A program made the position numbers and the translations under genes. A stretch of DNA of 64,000 bases from Chelativorans sp. AA-79 (GTDB lineage Bacteria; Pseudomonadota; Alphaproteobacteria; Rhizobiales; Rhizobiaceae), in assembly GCF_029457495.1 (NCBI RefSeq), contig NZ_CP120361.1, positions 1,302,001 to 1,366,000 on the forward strand, read 5' to 3'. The notes under the pieces were generated by a model. That model saw only the letters and a program-made list of their open reading frames with translations, did not search any database and had not been told where the DNA came from. This document shows, piece by piece, positions 52,001 to 57,488 of this stretch (positions are counted from its first letter, which is position 1; every line of letters begins with the position of its first letter).

Positions 52001-52182
52001 CGCCGTCCACGCAGTACTGGATCGAGCTTTCGACGACGGTTGCAGGCGGGCTCGCGTTCGCCACCTTCCTCACGCTGATGCTCACCCCTTGCATGCTGCT
52101 GCTCGGGCACCGCGCGCATGAACGGGCGGGAAGCTTCTACCGCGGTTGGCGGCAGCGGCACCGGGCGGACGCCCGGTCCTGA
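49024..52182 (+). CDS. RND-family efflux pump, inner-membrane subunit
   Basis: 1052 residues with the RND layout: one span, a large periplasmic domain, six spans, a second periplasmic domain and five or six spans. It starts AAFHRNRVVLILFALILLIGTYAYLAIPRESAPDV-like and has GMLVDAAVVTTE at 394-405. In AcrB the corresponding TM4 site carries two Asp (407, 408); here only Asp398 remains, with Ala399 replacing the second. At the TM10 Lys940 position this protein has Asn928 in VNNNIVLID. The proton relay therefore differs from AcrB, although such variants exist in other RND groups. Substrate unknown; no outer-membrane factor in the window. Confidence 0.9.
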   Translation: MKSIIDAAFHRNRVVLILFALILLIGTYAYLAIPRESAPDVPIPIIYVSVPHEGISPEDAERLLLRPLETELQSIEGLDEMRSVAAQGYAAITLEFTAGFDADEAEQDVRQAVDRASAELPQTAEEPMVEEVNIALFPVLTVMLSGPISERALIDLAERLQDRLEALPDVLEADIGGDRDEVLEVLIDPTALESYGVPFSQLLATIERNNQLVTAGYIDTGAGRITLKVPGVIEDISDVRAIPLKVAGNAVVTVGDVAVVRRGFADPTGFARIDGQPAIALEVKKRIGANIIETVEAVKDVLDEAKGSMPASVSVTYLQDQSTEVRETLTDLQNNVITAILLVMIITVATLGWRNALLVGLSIPGSFLAGIIFLWWMGYTLNIIVLFSLILVLGMLVDAAVVTTELADRWMAGGKRPFDAYREAAKRMSWPIFASTLTTLCVFFPLLFWTGVVGEFMKFLPITVIAILTASLAMGLVFIPVLGGMIGKRNPRAQEEEKALAAAESGDLEDLDRVTRIYVSALRRLLRRPGLTLLGTFLLLVFAIVAYVFFGRGVEFFPEIEPRFIQVTVKARDNLSIHERDALVREVEETILGTEGIEHIYARTVGEQMQQENVSADTIGILQLDLIEWEDRRRADEIIQEVRERTADIPGVRIAANEQEMGPGQGKPVQLHILGRDLQTMEQATAKVRSLMQDLGGFTDIEDDTAVPGVEWRINVDRESAARFGADVTTLGQAVQLLTQGLKLAEYRPPDVEDAVDIRVRFPAPERTLGSLSRLAVPTERGQTPITNFVTIDPAEKTGIINRVDAERVVTVEADVAEGVLPAEKTEQLRGAIEEAGLPGNVTVEFVGEQEDIAEAQNFLLGAFFAAVALMFLVLVTQLNNVYQALVVMSAIVFSIAGVLIGLLLTGRPFGIVMGGLGVISLGGIVVNNNIVLIDTYNEMRGKGHDAMDAAIRTGAQRLRPVFLTSINDILGLMPLVLGLNINLIHREIQYGAPSTQYWIELSTTVAGGLAFATFLTLMLTPCMLLLGHRAHERAGSFYRGWRQRHRADARS

Positions 52183-52245
52183 TTGAATCGTTGTCCGGAA
52201 GAACGCTTGGAATGTCCGGCGCGGGCGTTTGCTCGTGTGCGGAAA

Positions 52246-52265
52246 GCCCGCGGTTTTCCGCGGGC
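52246..52265. terminator. Terminator between the RND pump and DegP
   Basis: GCCCGCGG, loop TTTT and CCGCGGGC form a perfect 8-bp stem between convergent genes. A CTTCT tract follows on the plus strand. Confidence 0.65.
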
Positions 52266-52288
52266 CTTCTCTGCGGTGATGTATCCCG

Positions 52289-53692
52289 TCAGCCTTGGGT
52301 TGGTTCCACGGCGACGAAGAGCGAGGTGTCGCCACGCGCGATCCTCAGCAGCATCGGGCGCTGGTCCTGCCGGGCTTCTCGCCATGCTTCGGACAGGTCC
52401 GCTGCCTCTCTGGCGGGATCCCCGCCAGCCTCGATGATCACATCGCCCTGCCGGATTCCGGCCTCCGCGGCGGGGCTGCCGGGTTCGACTCCCTGCACCA
52501 TAACGCCCTGGCCGTTCTCCAGATCGAGCTCGCGCCTGACCAATTCCGGTATCCCGCTCACGGAGAGCCCCATCCTGGCCTCATCGTCCTGACCACCAGG
52601 CTGCTGTGCGCCGGCGGTGGTTTGGGGCTGTTCGCGAGAGGCGAGCGTCAGTTCCACGCCGACCTCCTCACCATCACGGCGGACGGACAGGTTGACCGTC
52701 TCACCCGGGTCGCGCTGGCCGACGGCACGCGAGAGTTCGCGCGGGTCCTCGACCTGCTCGTCGTTCAGGCTCACGATCACGTCGCCTGCCTTCAGCCCTG
52801 CCTCCGCGGCGGGGCTGCCGGGTTCGACCTCGGCTATCAGCGCGCCCTCGGTGGACTCCAGGCCGAGCGCCTGGGCCATCGGCTGCGTGATCGGCTGCAG
52901 GCTGACACCGATGAAGCCGCGCTCGACCTCACCCGTTTCGATCAACTGCGACACCACGTCCTGCGCCGTACTGGACGGTACGGCAAAACCGATTCCGATA
53001 TTGGCGCCGACGGGCGAGAAGATCGCTGTGTTGACGCCGACCACCCTGCCGGCCGCATTGAAGAGCGGACCTCCCGAATTGCCCCGGTTGATGGAGGCGT
53101 CCGTCTGCAGGAAATTGTCATAGGGGCCGGAGCGGATGTCGCGGGACCGTGCCGAGAGCACACCCACGGTGACCGTGCCTCCCAGCCCAAAGGGGCTGCC
53201 GATGGCAATCGTCCATGCACCGGGCTGCAAGGCACTGGAGTCTCCCCACTCCGCAACCGTGAGCCCTTCGGGAGGATCGATCTTCAGCACTGCGAGATCC
53301 GTCGCCGGATCGGCCCCGACCAGTTCGGCTCCATGTTCCGTGCCGTCGGACAGGAGCACCTCTATCTCATTGGCACCCTGGATCACATGGTTGTTCGTGA
53401 CGATGTGGCCCTGTTCGCTGATGGCGAAGCCGGAGCCCAGCGCAGTGCTTCCGCGAGGCGTCCGGCGTTGCGGGCCGCGGGGCGTTCCAAAGGGTGAGGG
53501 AAGCAGCTCCTGGAGCTGCTGTTGCTCTCCTGCCGGCCGGCTCGCCGTGATCGCGACGACGGCGGGCGTCATTCTTTCGACGATTCCGGTGAAGTCGTTC
53601 GGCACGTCCTGTGCCGTGGCGGAAACGGGGATGGCTGCAGCAAGCGCAACCGCAGCAAGAGCCAGCGTGCCGCGCGGAATTCGAGACATCAT
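52289..53692 (-). CDS. Periplasmic serine protease/chaperone DegP-type (HtrA)
   Basis: 467 residues. The signal peptide ends near SATAQ (about residue 28). The protease domain has catalytic His102 (TNNHV), Asp132 (ATDLAV) and Ser206 (GNSGGP), all intact. Two PDZ domains follow (EPGSPAAEAGLKAGDVIVSLN and EPGSPAAEAGIRQGDVIIEAG). A Gln-rich loop after residue 55 corresponds to the LA loop. ATG 53692 follows GGAGA at good spacing. It degrades or refolds misfolded envelope proteins. Encoded beside an efflux system, it fits an envelope-stress setting. The two PDZ copies share a 29-base identical stretch. Confidence 0.92.
   Translation of the reverse strand: MMSRIPRGTLALAAVALAAAIPVSATAQDVPNDFTGIVERMTPAVVAITASRPAGEQQQLQELLPSPFGTPRGPQRRTPRGSTALGSGFAISEQGHIVTNNHVIQGANEIEVLLSDGTEHGAELVGADPATDLAVLKIDPPEGLTVAEWGDSSALQPGAWTIAIGSPFGLGGTVTVGVLSARSRDIRSGPYDNFLQTDASINRGNSGGPLFNAAGRVVGVNTAIFSPVGANIGIGFAVPSSTAQDVVSQLIETGEVERGFIGVSLQPITQPMAQALGLESTEGALIAEVEPGSPAAEAGLKAGDVIVSLNDEQVEDPRELSRAVGQRDPGETVNLSVRRDGEEVGVELTLASREQPQTTAGAQQPGGQDDEARMGLSVSGIPELVRRELDLENGQGVMVQGVEPGSPAAEAGIRQGDVIIEAGGDPAREAADLSEAWREARQDQRPMLLRIARGDTSLFVAVEPTQG
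52461..52489. repeat. 29-base direct repeat in degP, copy 1 (second PDZ)
   Basis: The stretch starting gcctccgcggcggggctgcc is identical at all 29 positions to 52800-52828. It encodes the GSPAAEAG turn of the second PDZ domain. Recombination between copies would remove 339 bases, exactly 113 codons. Confidence 0.7.
52800..52828. repeat. 29-base direct repeat in degP, copy 2 (first PDZ)
   Basis: Partner of 52461-52489. It encodes the same GSPAAEAG turn in the first PDZ domain and is in the same reading phase. Confidence 0.7.
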
Positions 53693-53848
53693 GATGATAT
53701 TCTCCAAGTTTGGGCACGAGCGTCAGAGATTCTCGCCGGGTATATCCGCTCACCGTGGTTCACCTGCCACGGCACGGTTCTGACGCATCCATGCACTATG
53801 TCGTTTCGACTGCCCGGCTGACTTCGGTGTGGACCAGTCGTTAAGCCG

Positions 53849-54232
53849 CTATTCGGAACGGCGTGGATCGATCGGCTCGTCCGCCGCGCGGTTCGGCACT
53901 CGCGTGAGCAAGGTCTTATGCAGGTAGCCCGCCTCGGTTCCGTAGGTCACGAGGCACCATTCCTCCCCGCAATCCTGCAGCTCGACGGTTGCGCCCGCCG
54001 GTACGAGATACTTTTCCTCGCAGAAGCGGCTGGGGCCGATCCGCAGCAGCACCTCGCGCTGGACCTCGGCCAGCGGACGTGGTCCGAGGCCTCGTTCGAC
54101 CGTTTCCCCGACCTCCGGCCGTTCGGGCACCGTGCATCCCTGGGGCTGCTGAGCTTCCTGGGAAGCAGCCGGAACGACGGCGAGCACGCCGATCAGCGTG
54201 ATATCGGCAGCAAGTCCACGCAGGTGTTTCAT
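53849..54232 (-). CDS. Small secreted SH3-like domain protein
   Basis: 127 residues. A signal-like N-terminus (LAADITLIGVLAVVPAASQ) is followed by a Pro/Glu-rich segment and a C-terminal beta-rich region, YLVPAGATVELQDCGEEWCLV.. followed by GYLHKTLL, which looks like a bacterial SH3 domain. Cys residues at CTVPE, FCEEK, DCGEEWC suggest disulfides. ATG 54232 has GGAGA upstream and overlaps the AI-2E permease stop (ATGA), so the two are co-translated; the longer upstream frame overlaps the permease gene in another phase and is not real. Probable envelope accessory protein. Confidence 0.7.
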   Translation of the reverse strand: MKHLRGLAADITLIGVLAVVPAASQEAQQPQGCTVPERPEVGETVERGLGPRPLAEVQREVLLRIGPSRFCEEKYLVPAGATVELQDCGEEWCLVTYGTEAGYLHKTLLTRVPNRAADEPIDPRRSE

Positions 54233-55398
54233 TCGGTCTTCTCCGGATTTTCTGCGGCAAATCTGGAAGACATCCCCGCATCGCCGCCGGCGCTTTTCCC
54301 CGCCTGCGAGGTGGCGGACTCCTCGCTGCCGCCGGGGCCACGAAGCGGCACGCCGAGCGTATCCTCGACATAGAGTGTGCGGACGAGGACGAAGGCAGCC
54401 ACCGTCAACGGTCCGGCAAGCAGGACTCCCAGGATTCCGAAAAGCGCGCCCATCGCGACGACGGACAACATGAACAGCGCCGGGGGGACCTTGACCGCCT
54501 CGCGCTGCACGATCGGCGTGATCAGGTTGGATTCGAGCTGTTGCACCGCGAGATAAAGAAGAGCTGCCCATAGCAGCATGGTCCAGCCTTCACCAAGCGC
54601 CAGGAGTAGCCCCGGCACGGCCCCGGCGAAGGGACCGATGAGCGGGACGAACTCCGTCAGAAAGGCGATGAGCGCCAGGGCGAGCGGAGAGGGCAGGCCG
54701 ATCGCCCAGGCGCCGAGGCCCACCAGGGCGCCGACGATCGCCATGGACAGGAGTTGTCCGGCTAGCCAGAATTTGAGGGCGGTACCCGTTCGGCCCAGGG
54801 CGTGCTCCACGCGGCCGCGTTCCCCTGTCGGGAACAGGAGAAGAAATCCACGCCGGTAGACCCCCGGATTGACGGCGAGAAACACGCCGGCGACGATCAC
54901 GAGAACGACGCCGGTAAGCGCGGCAGCCGCCGTCTGAAGCATGGCCGCGATGTCGCTCAGGATTCGGTTGAACGCGCCTTCGAGCGACCCGCCGAGTTGC
55001 GGCAGCGAGTTCGGCAGGGATATTCCTGTCCGGGTCTCTATGCTGCGCACGGCCTGCGGCAACTGCTGCAGGAGGTTCGAGGACTGGGTCTGAATGTCCG
55101 GCCAGGCGAACCAGAGAGCCGCCCCGATCACCACGATGATCAAAAGGCTCGACAGGGCAAGCGACCACCGGCTGCCGAGCGGGACGAAACGGCGCGTCAG
55201 ATCGCTCGCGGCCGTGAGGACGGCAGCCACGACCACGGCCGCAAAGGCGATGGCAGCCGTATGCCGCAAGTGCCATATCAGGAACGCCAGGCTCACGATC
55301 GCCGTTGCGATGAGCACACGGCGTGTGTAGCCGGCCAATGTCAGGCGATCACGGGAGGGCTGGTGGGGGCGAGGCGTACTTCCGGTTTCGCTCGACAT
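54229..55398 (-). CDS. AI-2E family transporter (permease)
   Basis: 389 residues with about eight hydrophobic spans in the pattern of the AI-2E/PerM family. Two spans lie near residues 30-65, a periplasmic stretch with LPQAVRSIETRTGISLP follows, and FLTEFVPLIGPFAGAVPGLLLAL is the family motif in the C-terminal half. The C-terminal tail is Ser/Gly/Ala-rich. Despite the name, members range from signal exporters to sodium/proton antiporters. It is followed by the coupled SH3-like protein. Confidence 0.87.
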   Translation of the reverse strand: MSSETGSTPRPHQPSRDRLTLAGYTRRVLIATAIVSLAFLIWHLRHTAAIAFAAVVVAAVLTAASDLTRRFVPLGSRWSLALSSLLIIVVIGAALWFAWPDIQTQSSNLLQQLPQAVRSIETRTGISLPNSLPQLGGSLEGAFNRILSDIAAMLQTAAAALTGVVLVIVAGVFLAVNPGVYRRGFLLLFPTGERGRVEHALGRTGTALKFWLAGQLLSMAIVGALVGLGAWAIGLPSPLALALIAFLTEFVPLIGPFAGAVPGLLLALGEGWTMLLWAALLYLAVQQLESNLITPIVQREAVKVPPALFMLSVVAMGALFGILGVLLAGPLTVAAFVLVRTLYVEDTLGVPLRGPGGSEESATSQAGKSAGGDAGMSSRFAAENPEKTE

Positions 55399-55485
55399 GG
55401 TCCGTCCTGCAGGAAATGGAACAACCCAGAGCCCGCCGGAAGAAGACGGGCTCCGGGATTTCGCCCTGGACCAAAAGGCCGGGGT

Positions 55486-56775
55486 CTAATTTCCAAGTCG
55501 GTCGTAGTCGAAACGTTCCGCCTGAGCGACATCCTGCTCGCCGTAGGGCATGTCGTAATAGGGCATGCCGGGGGCCCAGCCATAGCCATAATAGGGATAG
55601 GCGTAAGGTCCGGGAGTCCCGTAACCCGCGTTCGGATTGACGACCACGGCCGCAATCTGCCCATCGCGCAGGATGAGATCATTTACATAACCGTAGTTGG
55701 CATAGTTGTCCTGATCGTCAGCGCGGATACGCGCATAGTCGCCGATGAGCTCGGAGGCCCGGAACGACCGTGGCCCGGTCGCCAAGTCGTCTTCGACCAC
55801 GGTCGTATCGCCCGCCGCACCCTGCGCCGTCAAATAGCCGGTCTTGAAGAGGCTGTAGTCTTCCACGTTATCTTCGGTGACAAGGATCGTCAGCCGCCCG
55901 CCGCTATAGGTGACCTCCTCCCACGGAACATTGACGTGTGTGTCGAAGAGATCCCAGAAACCACCGACTTCCGCCACGATCGAGAGCACGCGGCCATCCT
56001 CGGCGAAAACAAAGTTCTCGACACTGCCGATCTCGTCACCGCCAGGGCCGTAGACCTCAGCTTCATCCATGACATAGTCGACGCTTATGCCGTCTGCATA
56101 AAGATTGTCCGACCGCCACTCCGGAAGGGCGATGACTTCCGCCTGGATCGCATCACCCTGATTCACCGCCGCAGTCTGCTCGGTCCGATCGACATCGGAC
56201 TGTGCCTGGTTGGTGGACTGTGCCTGGTTGCCGGACTGTGCTTGGCTGCTGCCGCCGGATTGTCTGATACTCTCCACCTGTGCGTACTCGTCCTGCGCGA
56301 GCGTGTCACTGCCGTTCTGATCGTAGATGTTGAAGAGTGCGGCATTGAATGCGGCCCAGTCTGCGCCCTCCTCCCCGGTATCGAATGCCATCACGTCGGA
56401 TTCGCTGAACGCGGAAACAAATTCGTCCTGCGCGATGGTGTCATCGTCTCCCGAGACTTCTTGGAAACCAGGCTGAGCATCACTGCCGAACCATGCGGTG
56501 TAGCCGGTGCTGTACTCATCCTGGTTTAGCTGGTCGTTGTTGTTCTGATCCCACGCGGTGAACATGCCCCGGTATAGCTCGTTCTCGGTGAGGCGCTGAT
56601 CCTGGTTTTCATCCCAGGCCTGGAAGACTCCGCGGCTCGCCTGTTCGAACTCCGCGTTCGTCAATTCCTGGTTGCCATCGGTGTCCAAATCGCTGAACGC
56701 TTCCACAGCCAAGGCTGTGGCAGGTGCCAAGGCCAGAACGAGGGCCAGTGCCGTTGAAGTCTTCATCCGTCTCAT
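55486..56775 (-). CDS. Secreted EF-hand and PRC-barrel protein
   Basis: 429 residues. The signal peptide (STALALVLALAPATALA) is followed by EF-hand loops D31-E42, D55-E66 and D76-E87, and a fourth (DQNGSDTLAQDE) near 168-179, each with acidic residues at positions 1, 3, 5 and 12 or close substitutes. A Gln/Ser/Asn linker with three 6-residue repeats lies near 190-207. Two PRC-barrel-like segments follow (EIGSVENFVFAEDGRVLSIVAEVG; the YVNDLILRDGQIAAVVVN region), then a Gly/Pro/Tyr-rich tail. A calcium-responsive periplasmic or surface protein is likely. ATG 56775 follows AAGGAG. Confidence 0.8.
   Translation of the reverse strand: MRRMKTSTALALVLALAPATALAVEAFSDLDTDGNQELTNAEFEQASRGVFQAWDENQDQRLTENELYRGMFTAWDQNNNDQLNQDEYSTGYTAWFGSDAQPGFQEVSGDDDTIAQDEFVSAFSESDVMAFDTGEEGADWAAFNAALFNIYDQNGSDTLAQDEYAQVESIRQSGGSSQAQSGNQAQSTNQAQSDVDRTEQTAAVNQGDAIQAEVIALPEWRSDNLYADGISVDYVMDEAEVYGPGGDEIGSVENFVFAEDGRVLSIVAEVGGFWDLFDTHVNVPWEEVTYSGGRLTILVTEDNVEDYSLFKTGYLTAQGAAGDTTVVEDDLATGPRSFRASELIGDYARIRADDQDNYANYGYVNDLILRDGQIAAVVVNPNAGYGTPGPYAYPYYGYGWAPGMPYYDMPYGEQDVAQAERFDYDRLGN
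56197..56250. repeat. Three 18-base tandem repeats in the EF-hand gene
   Basis: Units start at 56197, 56215 and 56233. Each begins ggactgtgc and encodes a six-residue Ala-Gln-Ser-x-Asn-Gln-like step. The first two differ only in their last two bases and the third is more diverged. The repeat keeps frame, so copy number could vary without breaking the protein. Confidence 0.75.
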
Positions 56776-57036
56776 GTCATGCTCCTTCCGTCTTTCGCTG
56801 CTGCCCCCGAAAACCACAGGTCGGCGGTATTGTTCCGGGCGGAAACAATCCGTGATGCTTCGAACCTGGCGGGGAATACGCGCCACGCGTCAGAGCCGCG
56901 ATGGCACCGGTCGTAACCGTGCGGACGGACCTCGATTCAGCGCGGAGACCGTTCCAGTGGCCGCCCGACCTTCGAACAATCCGGCGTGCCCGCCGTTCGG
57001 CTGTGCAGTGAACTGTCCGCAACCCGGGAGAGATGA

Positions 57037-57432
57037 ATGAGAGCGTTCCGCCTTGCCATTGCCGCGTTTGCCTGGCTTTCGGTCGGTGCTGCCGCCGCAC
57101 CGGCAGCCGAAGAGACGGCCCCATCGCTCACCGCAGTGACCGCCGATCTCAGGGAGAACACCCTCAGCGGGGAGGAAATCCGTGGAATCACGGCGCTCTC
57201 GTCCGTGCGCGTCGTTGATCTCCAATCCCTTTCCGGCGCCGATCGTCAGGAGTTGGAGGAGACGCTCCGGGAGTCCGAAGACAATTTCGCCGAGGTCCGC
57301 ACAGCGATCGAAGCAAATGAGGCGATCGAGGCGGAGCTTCGGAAACGCGACGTTTCGTTGTCCAACGTCACCGCCGTGACGCGGGCGGAAACTGGAGCCC
57401 TCACCGTCTACATGAATGCACCTGTGCCATGA
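57037..57432 (+). CDS. Small secreted protein of unknown function
   Basis: 131 residues with a clear signal peptide (MRAFRLAIAAFAWLSVGAAAAPAAE) and a mature part of alternating helical, Glu/Arg-rich sequence. VRVVDLQSLSGADRQELEETLRESE looks like a short alpha-helical domain. I do not recognise the family. Ribosome site CGGGAGAGA precedes the ATG. It is divergent from the EF-hand gene (261 bases apart, no other gene seen) and converges with the PQQ dehydrogenase across two hairpins. Confidence 0.72.
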   Translation: MRAFRLAIAAFAWLSVGAAAAPAAEETAPSLTAVTADLRENTLSGEEIRGITALSSVRVVDLQSLSGADRQELEETLRESEDNFAEVRTAIEANEAIEAELRKRDVSLSNVTAVTRAETGALTVYMNAPVP

Positions 57433-57446
57433 CGGACCCGTACCCT

Positions 57447-57481
57447 TCCCCCGAGCGGGGGAGGCGCGCTTCCACGCGCCT
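57447..57481. terminator. Double hairpin between convergent genes
   Basis: TCCCCC-GAGC-GGGGGA (57447-57462) is directly followed by AGGCGCG-CTTCCA-CGCGCCT (57462-57481), both perfect. It separates the small secreted protein gene from the PQQ dehydrogenase and could stop transcription both ways. Confidence 0.6.
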
Positions 57482-57488
57482 CTGGAAC

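Noticed and set aside
49456..52335. 959-codon open frame antisense to the RND pump
   Set aside because: It lies wholly opposite a motif-rich pump gene; its translation is His/Arg/Asp-rich with no domain and reflects GC codon bias on the other strand.
53849..54571. Longer 240-residue form of the SH3-like protein
   Set aside because: The extra N-terminal part overlaps the AI-2E permease gene in another phase and is Arg-rich; a good ribosome site and signal peptide support ATG 54232.
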